A stretch of 64,000 nt of DNA, from the NCBI RefSeq assembly GCF_900110735.1, contig NZ_FOET01000014.1, positions 1 through 64,000 on the forward strand, written 5' to 3'. A program made the position numbers and the translations under genes. This document shows positions 1-7,712 of the stretch, in pieces (within the stretch, counting starts at the first letter, position 1; every line of letters begins with the position of its first letter). The stretch comes from Streptomyces radiopugnans (GTDB lineage Bacteria > Actinomycetota > Actinomycetes > Streptomycetales > Streptomycetaceae). A model generated the notes under the pieces. That model had not been told where the DNA came from and searched no databases. It saw nothing but the letters and a program-made list of their open reading frames with translations.

Positions 1-545
1 CCACCACCTCCGCGAAGATCGTGGTGGCGGGCGGGTTCGGCGTGGGCAAGACGACCTTCGTGGGCGCCGTGTCGGAGATCAACCCGCTGCGCACCGAAGC
101 CGTGATGACCGCCGCGTCCGCCGGAATCGACGACCTGACGCACACCGCCGACAAGACCACCACCACGGTGGCGATGGACTTCGGCCGCATCACGCTGGAC
201 CAGGACCTGATCCTGTACCTGTTCGGTACGCCGGGCCAGGACCGGTTCTGGTTCATGTGGGACGATCTGGTGCGCGGTGCGATCGGTGCGGTGGTGCTGG
301 TGGACACCCGCCGGCTGGCGGACTGCTTCCCGGCGGTGGACTACTTCGAGAACTCGGGTCTGCCGTTCGTGATCGCGCTGAACGGGTTCGACGGGCATCA
401 GCCGTACACGCCGGACGAGGTGCGCGAGGCGCTGCAGATCGGTCCGGACGCGCCGATCATCACCACCGACGCGCGGCACCGGGCGGAGGCGAAGAGCGCG
501 CTGATCACACTGGTCGAGCACGCGCTCATGGCACGCCTGCGCTGA
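1..545 (+). CDS. cvnD: Conservon-type small GTPase, 5' end outside window
   Basis: This is a Ras-like ATP/GTP-binding protein of the kind found as the fourth member of Streptomyces conservons (sensor-like CvnA, roadblock CvnB, DUF742 CvnC, GTPase CvnD). These are proposed to form membrane-associated signalling complexes resembling eukaryotic G-protein systems. The reading frame is open from base 3, so the start lies upstream; about 181 residues are visible. Seen motifs are a P-loop (GGFGVGKTT), a G3-like segment (FGTPGQDRF) and, in place of NKxD, NGFD near residue 120, a substitution I recall as usual for this family. The gene stops inside a 15-bp tandem repeat and is followed by a hairpin. 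Its A-C partners would lie to the left. The family is clear; which conservon it belongs to is inferred from position. Confidence 0.85.
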   Translation, partial: TTSAKIVVAGGFGVGKTTFVGAVSEINPLRTEAVMTAASAGIDDLTHTADKTTTTVAMDFGRITLDQDLILYLFGTPGQDRFWFMWDDLVRGAIGAVVLVDTRRLADCFPAVDYFENSGLPFVIALNGFDGHQPYTPDEVREALQIGPDAPIITTDARHRAEAKSALITLVEHALMARLR

Positions 546-585
546 ACAGGTCGGCGCTGAGCAAGTCCGCGCTGAACAAGTCGGC
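541..585. repeat. Three 15-bp imperfect tandem repeats at the cvnD stop
   Basis: Three consecutive units begin GCTGAACAGG, GCTGAGCAAG and GCTGAACAAG, at 541, 556 and 571, each ending in TC(G/C)GC. The first unit contains the TGA stop of the GTPase gene. Confidence 0.7.
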
Positions 586-663
586 GCCGGGCGGCCGGGA
601 GAGTCTCCTCCCCGCTTCCCATCGCTACCCGGGAGCGACACCTCCACACATGCGCACGGCAGG

Positions 664-690
664 GCCCCGCACACCGCGAGTGTGCGGGGC
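664..690 (+). terminator. Terminator hairpin after cvnD
   Basis: A perfect 11-bp inverted repeat GCCCCGCACAC / GTGTGCGGGGC flanks a 5-nt loop and is followed by TTACCCTT. It separates the conservon gene from the acylpyruvase-family gene. Confidence 0.8.
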
Positions 691-742
691 TTACCCTTGA
701 GTGTCATCTCCCACCCGCGATCAACGAGGGGCAGCACCACCC

Positions 743-1525
743 GTGCGCATCGCCAGATTCTCCATCGACGGCAACGTCGCGTTCGGAGTCGTGGAAGGGG
801 ACGCCACCAGCGGCGACGGCCTCGTCCTCGACATCATCAAGGGCCATCCCTTCGCCGAGTTCGAGCGCTCGGGCAAGAGGGTCCCCCTGGACAAGGTGCG
901 GCTGCTGCCGCCCGTGCTGCCGAACAAGGTGGTGGCCATCGGCCGCAACTACGCCGAGCACGCCGCGGAGATGGGAGGCGGGGTCCCCGAGGTGCCGGTC
1001 GCGTTCTTCAAGCCCTCCACCTCGGTGATCGGCCCCGGCGACCCGATCGTCTACCCGTCCTTCTCCCGAGAGGTGCACCACGAGGCCGAGCTGGCCGTGG
1101 TCATCGGCCGGATGTGCAGCCAGGTGCCCCGGGAGCGGGTGGCCGACGTGATCCTCGGCTACACCTGCGCCAACGACGTCACCGCCCGCGACGTCCAGCG
1201 CGCCGAGTCCCAGTGGGCCCGGGCCAAGGGCTTCGACAGCTCCTGCCCGCTGGGCCCGTGGGTGGTCACCGACGTCGACCCGGCGGACCTGGCCGTCATG
1301 TGCACCGTCAACGGCGAGCAGCGCCAGCTCGGCCGCACCGGCCAGATGGTCCGCTCGGTGGAGGACCTCGTCGTCCACATCACCGAGGCGATGACCCTGC
1401 TCCCCGGGGACGTCATCCTCACCGGCACCCCGGCGGGCGTCGGCCCCATCAACGTCGGCGACGAGGTCGCCGTCACCATCGAAGGCATCGGCACTCTCAC
1501 CAACAAGGTGATCAAGCGTGGCTAG
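743..1525 (+). CDS. Fumarylacetoacetate hydrolase family protein (FAHD1/acylpyruvase-like)
   Basis: This 260-residue enzyme belongs to the FAH superfamily, which cleaves C-C bonds in acylpyruvates or decarboxylates oxaloacetate in a Mg2+-dependent way. The conserved core is visible in order: IGRNYAEHA, the metal-binding block with EVHHEAELAVVIG, NDVTARD, GFDSSCPLGPW and the closing GDVILTGTPAGVG. I chose the GTG at 743, preceded by GAGGGG about 11 nt upstream, because the protein then begins VRIARF as family members do; an in-frame start at 701 would add 14 unconserved residues. The 3' end overlaps gltX by 8 bp, so the two are probably cotranscribed. The true substrate cannot be read from the sequence. 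Confidence 0.88.
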   Translation: MRIARFSIDGNVAFGVVEGDATSGDGLVLDIIKGHPFAEFERSGKRVPLDKVRLLPPVLPNKVVAIGRNYAEHAAEMGGGVPEVPVAFFKPSTSVIGPGDPIVYPSFSREVHHEAELAVVIGRMCSQVPRERVADVILGYTCANDVTARDVQRAESQWARAKGFDSSCPLGPWVVTDVDPADLAVMCTVNGEQRQLGRTGQMVRSVEDLVVHITEAMTLLPGDVILTGTPAGVGPINVGDEVAVTIEGIGTLTNKVIKRG

Positions 1526-3011
1526 CGCATCTGACGTACGCGTACGGTTCTGTCCCTCGCCGACCGGCAACCCCCATGTGGGCCTGGTCCGCACCGCCCT
1601 GTTCAACTGGGCGTTCGCCCGGCACCACGGCGGCACCCTGGTCTTCCGCATCGAGGACACCGACGCGGCCCGCGACTCCGAGGAGTCCTACGAGCTGCTG
1701 CTGGACTCGATGCGCTGGCTGGGCCTGACCTGGGACGAGGGCCCCGAGGTCGGTGGCCCGCACGCCCCCTACCGCCAGTCGCAGCGCATGGACGTCTACG
1801 CCGACGTCGCGCGGAAGCTGATGGAGGCCGGCCACGCCTACCGCTGCTACTGCACCGCCGAGGAGCTGGAGGAGCGCCGCGAGGCCGCCCGCGCGGCCGG
1901 GAAGCCCTCCGGCTACGACGGCAAGTGCCGCACCCTCACCGACGAGCAGAAGGCCGCGTACGAGGCCGAGGGCCGCGCATCGATCGTCCGCTTCCGGATG
2001 CCGGACGAGACGATCACCTTCACCGACCTGGTCCGCGGAGAGCTGACCTTCACCCCGGAGAACGTCACCGACTACGGCATCGTCCGCGCCAACGGCGCCC
2101 CGCTGTACACGCTGGTCAACCCGGTCGACGACGCCCTGATGGAGATCACCCACGTCCTGCGCGGCGAGGACCTGCTCTCCTCCACCCCCCGCCAGATCGC
2201 GCTGTACCGGGCGCTGGCGGAGATCGGCGTGGGCAACGGGAGCACCCCGCGGTTCGGGCACCTGCCGTATGTGATGGGGGAGGGCAACAAGAAGCTCTCC
2301 AAGCGCGACCCGCAGTCCTCGCTCAACCTCTACCGCGAGCGCGGCTTCCTCCCCGAGGGCCTGCTCAACTACCTCGCCCTGCTGGGCTGGTCGATCGCCG
2401 AGGACCGCGACATCTTCTCGCTGGAGGAGATGGTCGCCGCCTTCGAGATCGGCGACGTCAACGCCAACCCGGCGCGCTTCGACCTCAAGAAGTGCGAGGC
2501 CATCAACGCCGTCCACATCCGGGACCTGGACACCAAGGAGTTCATCGCCCGCTGCGAGCCGTGGCTGACCGCCCCGCACGCGCCGTGGACGCCCGAGAGC
2601 TTCGACCGCGCCGCCTTCGAGGCGCTCGCGCCCCTGGCCCAGACCCGTCTCACGGTCCTGTCGGACATCACCGCCAACGTCGACTTCCTCTTCCTGGACG
2701 AGCCGGTGGAGGACGAGGCGGCCTGGAACAAGGCCATGAAGCCCGGCGCGGACGCCCTGCTGCGCACCGCGCGGGCCAAGCTCGCCGAGGCGGAGTGGAA
2801 CGCCGAGGCCCTCAAGGCGGCCGTCCTGGCCGCCGGCGAGGAGCACGGGCTGAAGCTGGGCAAGGCCCAGGCTCCGGTCCGTGTGGCGGTCACCGGACGC
2901 ACCGTCGGGCTGCCCCTGTTCGAGTCCCTGGAGGTCCTGGGCCGGGAGCGCACCCTGGCCCGCGTGGACGCCGCCCTGGCCAGGCTGGAGGCCGCCGCCG
3001 CACAGGCGTGA
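1518..3011 (+). CDS. gltX: Glutamyl-tRNA synthetase
   Basis: This class I aminoacyl-tRNA synthetase (497 residues) attaches glutamate to tRNA-Glu. In bacteria lacking GlnRS, which includes most Actinobacteria, it also mischarges tRNA-Gln for the GatCAB amidotransferase. The HIGH-equivalent motif PSPTGNPHVG lies at residues 13-22 and the KMSKS equivalent KLSKR near residue 259. The C-terminal anticodon-binding region is helical and of normal length. The GTG start overlaps the preceding stop region by 8 bp. A strong hairpin follows, then a gene-poor stretch and tRNA-Gln plus two tRNA-Glu genes, its likely substrates. Confidence 0.97.
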   Translation: MASASDVRVRFCPSPTGNPHVGLVRTALFNWAFARHHGGTLVFRIEDTDAARDSEESYELLLDSMRWLGLTWDEGPEVGGPHAPYRQSQRMDVYADVARKLMEAGHAYRCYCTAEELEERREAARAAGKPSGYDGKCRTLTDEQKAAYEAEGRASIVRFRMPDETITFTDLVRGELTFTPENVTDYGIVRANGAPLYTLVNPVDDALMEITHVLRGEDLLSSTPRQIALYRALAEIGVGNGSTPRFGHLPYVMGEGNKKLSKRDPQSSLNLYRERGFLPEGLLNYLALLGWSIAEDRDIFSLEEMVAAFEIGDVNANPARFDLKKCEAINAVHIRDLDTKEFIARCEPWLTAPHAPWTPESFDRAAFEALAPLAQTRLTVLSDITANVDFLFLDEPVEDEAAWNKAMKPGADALLRTARAKLAEAEWNAEALKAAVLAAGEEHGLKLGKAQAPVRVAVTGRTVGLPLFESLEVLGRERTLARVDAALARLEAAAAQA

Positions 3012-3020
3012 GCCGTCCAT

Positions 3021-3064
3021 GACGCCCCCCGTTCCCGGTGCGAACACCGGGAGCGGGGGGCGTC
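3021..3064 (+). terminator. gltX terminator
   Basis: A 20-bp inverted repeat starting GACGCCCCCC with one G-T wobble and a 4-nt loop (CGAA) sits 10 nt after the gltX stop. Confidence 0.85.
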
Positions 3065-3258
3065 AACGACTGTGGCCGCGCCCGAAGGAGCGGCCACGGG
3101 GCCTGGGGCAGGGGCATACCCCGTCCTCGCCTGCCGGGCCCGGCCTCACCGGCGGCACGGCGCTCGCGCCGGAGCAGGCGGACGCCCCCTCCGCCGGCGA
3201 CGGCCGAGAACGGGCGCCGGTGAGCCCCGGCGGGCGAAGTCGACGAACGCGGATCACA

Positions 3259-3381
3259 TCACGCGGCCGGAGCGACGGACAGTGCTTCGCGGGCGGTGTC
3301 CTTGGAGTCGCGGACGTGGACGGTGGCCCAGGTGGCGGCGACCTCCAGGCACTCGCCGCCCTCGGCCCCGCTGCGGCTGCG
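3259..3381 (-). pseudogene. Remnant of a DUF397-domain gene
   Basis: On the minus strand one frame reads SGAEGGECLEVAATW, then VHVRDSKDT and a stop after VAPAA. Those are the diagnostic central and C-terminal motifs of DUF397, a small Streptomyces domain normally encoded beside an XRE-family regulator and about 60-80 residues long. Upstream of the SRSG residues the frame becomes arginine/proline-rich and no longer resembles the family. The usual N-terminal W-x-KSSYS motif, a start and a partner regulator are all absent. I therefore read it as a decayed gene fragment; a sequencing frameshift in an intact gene is less likely because the conserved N-terminal residues are not obvious in the other frames. 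Confidence 0.6.
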
Positions 3382-3654
3382 AGGAGAAGGCCGCCACGGA
3401 AGCCGGGAGGGCCGAACGCGTCGAGGAAGGCGCCGCTTACGCGCGCACCCGCCTCGGGGTGGGGCTCGACGACGACCACCTGCGCGCGGCGGAGGAATGG
3501 CGGGTCATGGCCGTGACCTACCGGGCCGGCAGCCGGTGGTGATCGCCCGGGTGTGAACCGATGTGCCCGGAGCGGCCGTCGTGGTCACGTTCCGTACGGG
3601 AGTGGTGCCGGTGGCGGGTGTTTCCGGCCGCCGGCGACCCGGCGGGAACTCGTT

Positions 3655-3683
3655 TTGGAGCACGGGCTTCGATCGGGTAATGT
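3655..3683 (+). promoter_or_regulatory. Promoter of the tRNA-Gln/tRNA-Glu cluster
   Basis: -35 TTGGAG (3655-3660), exactly 17 nt spacing, -10 TAATGT (3678-3683), about 90 bp upstream of tRNA-Gln. It is the best sigma-HrdB-like promoter in this gap. Confidence 0.65.
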
Positions 3684-3772
3684 TCTTCCCGTCGCCAGGC
3701 GGAACGGGCCGAAAGGCCGGAGACGCAAGGCGGTCACCAGGACGAAGAGTTCCGCAAGAGCTTGAGTTCCGG

Positions 3773-3844
3773 TGGGGTATGGTGTAATTGGCAGCACGAC
3801 TGATTCTGGTTCAGTTAGTCTAGGTTCGAGTCCTGGTACCCCAG
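3773..3844 (+). tRNA. tRNA-Gln (CTG anticodon)
   Basis: A 72-nt cloverleaf. The acceptor stem TGGGGTA pairs with TACCCCA, including the U1-A72 pair typical of tRNA-Gln; the discriminator is G. The anticodon loop contains CTG and the T-loop has GGTTCGAGTCC. CCA is not encoded. Confidence 0.93.
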
Positions 3845-3868
3845 CGCGATCTTCCCAGCGAGATCCAA

Positions 3869-3941
3869 GCCCCCGTTGTGTAGCGGCCTAGCACGCCGCC
3901 CTCTCAAGGCGGTAGCGCCGGTTCGAATCCGGTCGGGGGTA
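3869..3941 (+). tRNA. tRNA-Glu (CTC anticodon), copy 1
   Basis: A 73-nt cloverleaf beginning GCCCCCG and ending CGGGGGTA, with anticodon CTC in the loop CCCTCTCAAG and T-arm GGTTCGAATCC. It is identical to the second copy downstream. Confidence 0.93.
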
Positions 3942-3943
3942 CT

Positions 3944-3959
3944 CGGTCCTTCGGGACCG
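3944..3959 (+). other. Hairpin between the two tRNA-Glu genes
   Basis: CGGTCC-TTCG-GGACCG forms a UUCG tetraloop hairpin in the 25-nt spacer. It has no T-run and may be a processing signal or weak terminator. Confidence 0.55.
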
Positions 3960-3966
3960 TGCTGGG

Positions 3967-4039
3967 GCCCCCGTTGTGTAGCGGCCTAGCACGCCGCCCT
4001 CTCAAGGCGGTAGCGCCGGTTCGAATCCGGTCGGGGGTA
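3967..4039 (+). tRNA. tRNA-Glu (CTC anticodon), copy 2
   Basis: Identical to the copy at 3869-3941 over all 73 nt, indicating tandem duplication or gene conversion. It is followed by the cluster terminator. Confidence 0.93.
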
Positions 4040-4047
4040 CAGACGGG

Positions 4048-4080
4048 AAAAGGCCCTCCGCTTCGGCGGAGGGCCTTTTC
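4048..4080 (+). terminator. Terminator of the tRNA cluster
   Basis: An AAAAGGCCCTCCGC / GCGGAGGGCCTTTT hairpin with a TTCG loop and a T-run contributed by the right arm. Because both arms carry A/T tails it may also serve ndgR, which converges from the right. Confidence 0.88.
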
Positions 4081-4156
4081 CGTTGTGCCTGCGTCTCCAC
4101 CCGTGGCTGAGTCGCCCCGGCGGGGCCCGGCGGCCGGGCCCCGATCCGTCCGGCGT

Positions 4157-4876
4157 TCAGCCGCCGTTGCGGCGCAGCGCCTCGGTGAGGCGGCCGGCGG
4201 CCTCCACGATCGCCTGGGCGTGCATCCGGCCGGGGTGGCGGGTCAGGCGCTCGATCGGGCCCGAGACCGACACCGCGGCCACCACGCGGTTGGACGGACC
4301 GCGTACCGGGGCCGAGACCGAGGCGACGCCGGGCTCGCGTTCACCGATGGACTGGGCCCAGCCGCGCCGCCGCACACCCGAGAGGGCCGTCGCCGTGAAG
4401 CGGGCGCCCTGCAGTCCGCGGTGCAGCCGCTCCGGCTCCTCCCAGGCCATCAGGACCTGGGCCGCGGAGCCGGCCTTCATCGGGAGGGTGGAGCCGACCG
4501 GCACGGTGTCCCGCAGTCCGGACAGCCGTTCCGCCGCGGCGACGCAGATGCGCATGTCTCCCTGGCGGCGGTAGAGCTGGGCGCTCTCCCCGGTGACGTC
4601 GCGCAGGTGCGTGAGCACCGGACCCGCCGAGGCGAGCAGCCTGTCCTCGCCGGCGGCGGCGGCCAGCTCGGCCAGGCGCGGACCCAGGATGAAACGGCCC
4701 TGCATGTCGCGGGCCACGAAGCGGTGGTGTTCCAGTGCCACCGCGAGCCGGTGCGCCGTGGGGCGCGCGAGCCCGGTCGCTCCGACCAGCCCGGCGAGGG
4801 TGGCCGGACCGGACTCCAGAGCGCTCAATACCAGAGCCGCCTTGTCGAGTACGCCGACGCCGCTAGAGTTGTCCAT
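4157..4876 (-). CDS. ndgR: IclR-family regulator NdgR
   Basis: This 239-residue IclR-type transcription factor matches NdgR (AreB) in length and position. In Streptomyces NdgR controls leucine biosynthesis, other amino-acid genes and antibiotic output. An N-terminal winged helix-turn-helix (about residues 10-60, including GLARPTAHRLAVAL) is followed by the IclR effector domain with GSTLPMKAGSAAQ and RGWAQSIGEREPGVASV. The ATG start is only 6 nt after a -10-like GAATAT and has no Shine-Dalgarno sequence, so the transcript is probably leaderless. It is divergent from leuCD, its best-known target. An inverted repeat inside its promoter suggests autoregulation. Confidence 0.92.
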   Translation of the reverse strand: MDNSSGVGVLDKAALVLSALESGPATLAGLVGATGLARPTAHRLAVALEHHRFVARDMQGRFILGPRLAELAAAAGEDRLLASAGPVLTHLRDVTGESAQLYRRQGDMRICVAAAERLSGLRDTVPVGSTLPMKAGSAAQVLMAWEEPERLHRGLQGARFTATALSGVRRRGWAQSIGEREPGVASVSAPVRGPSNRVVAAVSVSGPIERLTRHPGRMHAQAIVEAAGRLTEALRRNGG

Positions 4877-4882
4877 GCAACG

Positions 4883-4911
4883 ATATTCGCGTCTCACATT
4901 ACGAAACGCAA
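4883..4911 (-). promoter_or_regulatory. ndgR promoter with internal inverted repeat
   Basis: Read on the minus strand: -35 TTGCGT (4906-4911), 17 nt, -10 GAATAT (4883-4888), ATG 6 nt later. Between them lies GCGTTTC-N7-GAGACGC (4889-4909, 6 of 7 pairs). This is a candidate operator for NdgR, which by family knowledge binds the ndgR-leuC intergenic region. Confidence 0.55.
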
Positions 4912-5028
4912 GTTCAATTTCCCCGGGAACCCGCCAAGCTGGGGTGACAGTCGCCACCCCGCTCGTGCGGGGACGGCGGCACGGATGTCGAGACGAGGCC
5001 GGCAGTGCGGCCGGTCGGAGGGAAAGCG

Positions 5029-6453
5029 ATGGGACGGACACTCGCGGAGAAGGTCTGGGACGACCACGTCGTCCGGCGCGCGGAAGGCGAGCCCGACCTC
5101 CTCTTCATCGACCTGCACCTGCTGCACGAGGTCACCAGCCCCCAGGCGTTCGACGGGCTGCGCAAGAACGGGCGCCGGGTGCGGCGCACCGACCTCACCA
5201 TCGCCACCGAGGACCACAACACCCCCACCCTCGACATCGACAAGCCCATCGCCGACCCCGTCTCGCGCACCCAGCTGGAGACGCTGCGCAAGAACTGCGC
5301 GGACTTCGGGGTGCGGCTGCACCCGCTGGGCGACGTCGAGCAGGGCGTCGTCCACGTCGTGGGACCGCAGCTGGGACTGACCCAGCCGGGCATGACGGTG
5401 GTCTGCGGCGACAGCCACACCTCCACGCACGGCGCCTTCGGCGCGCTGGCGTTCGGCATCGGCACCAGCCAGGTCGAGCACGTCCTGGCCACCCAGACCC
5501 TGCCGATGGCGCCCTTCAAAACCATGGCGATCACGGTCAACGGCGAGTTGCCCGAGGGGGTGACCGCCAAGGACCTGATCCTGGCGATCATCGCCCGGAT
5601 CGGCACCGGCGGCGGGCAGGGCTATGTGATCGAGTACCGCGGCGAGGCCATCGAGAAGCTGTCGATGGAGGCGCGGATGACCATCTGCAACATGTCCATC
5701 GAGGCCGGCGCCCGCGCGGGCATGATCGCCCCGGACGGGACCACCTTCGCCTACCTCGCCGGGCGCGAGCACGCGCCCGCCGGCGCCGACTGGGACGCGG
5801 CCGTGGAGTACTGGCGGACCCTGCGCACCGACGACGACGCCGTCTTCGACCACGAGGTGGTCATCGAGGCGTCCGAGCTGGCGCCGTTCGTGACCTGGGG
5901 CACCAACCCCGGCCAGGGCGCGCCGCTGAGCGCGAGCGTGCCGGACCCGGCGTCCTTCACCGACCCCAGCGAGAAGCTGGCCGCCGAGAACGCGCTGAAG
6001 TACATGGGGCTGACCGCCGGGCAGCCGCTGCGCGAGATCGCCGTGGACACCGTGTTCGTCGGCTCGTGCACCAACGGCCGCATCGAGGACCTGCGCGCGG
6101 CCGCCGCCCTGCTCCAGGGCCGGAAGGTCGCCGACGGGGTGCGGATGCTGGTGGTGCCCGGCTCGGTACGGGTGGCGCTCCAGGCCGTCGAGGAGGGCCT
6201 GGACAAGGTGTTCACGGAGGCCGGCGCCGAGTGGCGGCACGCGGGCTGCTCGATGTGCCTGGGCATGAACCCCGACCAGCTCAAGCCCGGCGAGCGCGCC
6301 GCGTCCACCTCCAACCGCAACTTCGAGGGCAGGCAGGGCAAGGGCGGCCGTACCCATCTGGTCTCCCCGCAGGTGGCCGCCGCCACCGCGGTCCTGGGCC
6401 ATCTGGCCTCGCCCGCCGACCTGTCCGACGCAACCGAGCTCGCGGGAGTCTGA
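5029..6453 (+). CDS. leuC: 3-isopropylmalate dehydratase large subunit
   Basis: LeuC is the [4Fe-4S] subunit of isopropylmalate isomerase, which interconverts 2- and 3-isopropylmalate in leucine synthesis. The protein has 474 residues. The three iron-sulfur cysteines are visible as C347 (VGSCTNGR), C407 and C410 (CSMC). CGDSHTSTHGAFGALAFGIG and other aconitase-family signatures are present. The ATG at 5029 is preceded by GGAGGGA at 5017. leuD follows after 8 bp with its own Shine-Dalgarno. Regulation by NdgR from the divergent gene is expected. Confidence 0.97.
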   Translation: MGRTLAEKVWDDHVVRRAEGEPDLLFIDLHLLHEVTSPQAFDGLRKNGRRVRRTDLTIATEDHNTPTLDIDKPIADPVSRTQLETLRKNCADFGVRLHPLGDVEQGVVHVVGPQLGLTQPGMTVVCGDSHTSTHGAFGALAFGIGTSQVEHVLATQTLPMAPFKTMAITVNGELPEGVTAKDLILAIIARIGTGGGQGYVIEYRGEAIEKLSMEARMTICNMSIEAGARAGMIAPDGTTFAYLAGREHAPAGADWDAAVEYWRTLRTDDDAVFDHEVVIEASELAPFVTWGTNPGQGAPLSASVPDPASFTDPSEKLAAENALKYMGLTAGQPLREIAVDTVFVGSCTNGRIEDLRAAAALLQGRKVADGVRMLVVPGSVRVALQAVEEGLDKVFTEAGAEWRHAGCSMCLGMNPDQLKPGERAASTSNRNFEGRQGKGGRTHLVSPQVAAATAVLGHLASPADLSDATELAGV

Positions 6454-6461
6454 GGAAAGCC

Positions 6462-7055
6462 ATGGAAGCCTTCACCACCCACACCGGCCGCGCCGTCCCG
6501 CTGCGCCGCTCCAACGTCGACACCGACCAGATCATCCCCGCGCACTGGCTGAAGAAGGTCACCCGCGACGGCTTCGAGGACGGTCTGTTCGAGGCCTGGC
6601 GCAAGGACGAGGAGTTCGTGCTCAACCGGCCGGAGCGGCAGGGCGCCACCGTGCTGGTGGCCGGACCCGACTTCGGCACCGGCTCCTCGCGCGAGCACGC
6701 CGTCTGGGCGCTGCAGAACTACGGCTTCAAGGCCGTGATCTCCTCCCGCTTCGCCGACATCTTCCGCGGCAACTCGCTGAAGAACGGCCTGCTGACCGTC
6801 GTCCTGCCGCAGCGGACCGTGGACGCGCTGTGGGAGCTGACGGAGGCCGACCCGACGGCCGAGATCACCGTCGACCTCGTGGAGCGCAAGGTCACCGCGC
6901 CCGGCGTCGAGGCCGGCTTCGAACTGGACGAGAACGCCCGCTGGCGGCTGCTGGAGGGGCTGGACGACATCAGCATCACCCTGCGCCACGAGGAGGACAT
7001 CGCCGCCTACGAGGCGAAGCGCCCCTCCTTCAAACCGCAGACGCTCGTCGTCTGA
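6462..7055 (+). CDS. leuD: 3-isopropylmalate dehydratase small subunit
   Basis: LeuD (197 residues) is the swivel domain that completes the active site with LeuC. It shows the N-terminal LRRSNVDTDQIIPAHWLKKV and the GTGSSREHAVWAL loop that contacts substrate. The ATG follows a GAGGAAA ribosome-binding site and lies 8 bp after leuC, so the two are cotranscribed. A large hairpin about 100 bp downstream ends the operon. Confidence 0.97.
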   Translation: MEAFTTHTGRAVPLRRSNVDTDQIIPAHWLKKVTRDGFEDGLFEAWRKDEEFVLNRPERQGATVLVAGPDFGTGSSREHAVWALQNYGFKAVISSRFADIFRGNSLKNGLLTVVLPQRTVDALWELTEADPTAEITVDLVERKVTAPGVEAGFELDENARWRLLEGLDDISITLRHEEDIAAYEAKRPSFKPQTLVV

Positions 7056-7148
7056 CGCGCTGAGATCCTGACGCGCTGATGTCCTGAGGCACTGGTGTCC
7101 CGACGTCCGGCATCCGCCCGGTGCGGCGGACGCCCGCCCGCACCCGTT

Positions 7149-7183
7149 CGAGCGCCCCCGGCTCCACGAGCCGGGGGCGCTCG
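7149..7183 (+). terminator. leuCD terminator
   Basis: A perfect 15-bp inverted repeat CGAGCGCCCCCGGCT / AGCCGGGGGCGCTCG with a 5-nt loop. Outer bases (CGCCCGCAC / GTGCGGGCG) extend the pairing. Confidence 0.85.
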
Positions 7184-7326
7184 GGCGTGCGGGCGGGAAC
7201 AGAGGGAAGGAGAGGGGAGGGCAAGTCCCGCCCCGCGCCGCGCAGTTGCCTCACCCGTACGTGTCCGCCCGCGGCGTGTTGGGGCCGACCGGGGTGACAA
7301 CTCACCCCCAATGGCACAATCGGAAC

Positions 7327-7587
7327 ATGGAAAGCGACGGTCAACTCCCCCTCTACGACCTCGTCGCCGTCCGACTGAAGGAGGCGCACGCCATGGTGCG
7401 CGCGCTGCAAGTGCCCGATGACGTACGGGCGGCGCTCTCCCGCAGGCTCCTGGCCGTCACGGCGGCGGCGAAGCACGACCTGGCCGGCGCGGCGCGGCGG
7501 CTGGAGCGTCTGGTGGAGGACATCGAGGCGGGTAACGGCCTCTTCCCCGGAGAACGGGAAGACCGGCGCGCGGATCGAAGTGCGTGA
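7327..7587 (+). CDS. Conserved small protein upstream of hupS, function unknown
   Basis: An 86-residue, soluble, mostly helical protein (MESDGQLPLYDLVAVRL...) with no membrane segment and no motif I can assign. Charged heptad-like stretches around residues 15-70 (VRLKEAHAMVRAL, DLAGAARRLERLVEDI) suggest an alpha-helical hairpin. Third-position G/C bias supports real coding, and I recall a gene of this kind in this slot in other streptomycetes. The ATG lies 6 nt after CACAAT and lacks a Shine-Dalgarno, suggesting a leaderless transcript. Function is unknown; proximity to hupS is not evidence of a shared role because hupS has its own promoter. Confidence 0.72.
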   Translation: MESDGQLPLYDLVAVRLKEAHAMVRALQVPDDVRAALSRRLLAVTAAAKHDLAGAARRLERLVEDIEAGNGLFPGEREDRRADRSA

Positions 7588-7632
7588 TGGTCTATTTCGT
7601 TGCGACACAAGGGTGATTCGCACGTTTCGCGT

Positions 7633-7661
7633 TTGATTTGCGGTAAATATCTGCCTAACGT
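7633..7661 (+). promoter_or_regulatory. hupS promoter
   Basis: -35 TTGATT (7633-7638), 17 nt, -10 TAACGT (7656-7661), in an unusually A/T-rich 120-bp gap, about 50 bp before the hupS GTG. Confidence 0.65.
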
Positions 7662-7712
7662 GCGAAAAAGCTCGGACAGATTCGTTCCGGCAATGCCTCC
7701 GAAGGGGAAGAC

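Larger units (their letters stand above)
3065..3772. other. Gene-poor stretch between gltX and the tRNA genes
   Basis: About 700 bp without an intact gene. It holds a remnant of a DUF397 coding sequence on the minus strand (3259-3381) and the tRNA promoter at 3655-3683. A plus-strand frame ending at 3542 has a protein-like tail (DDDHLRAAEEWRVMAV) with no recognisable start and overlaps the remnant, so I do not call it a gene. The rest shows no clear signal. Confidence 0.6.

Noticed and set aside
3072..3542. Plus-strand frame ending AAEEWRVMAVTYRAGSRW.
   Set aside because: Only the last 50 residues look protein-like; the rest is Arg/Gly-rich and overlaps the DUF397 remnant on the other strand. 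No start or ribosome-binding site supports it.
3773..4039. The tRNA cluster as an integrated-element attachment site.
   Set aside because: There is no integrase, no duplicated tRNA 3' end beyond the tandem tRNA-Glu itself and no foreign gene cargo nearby.
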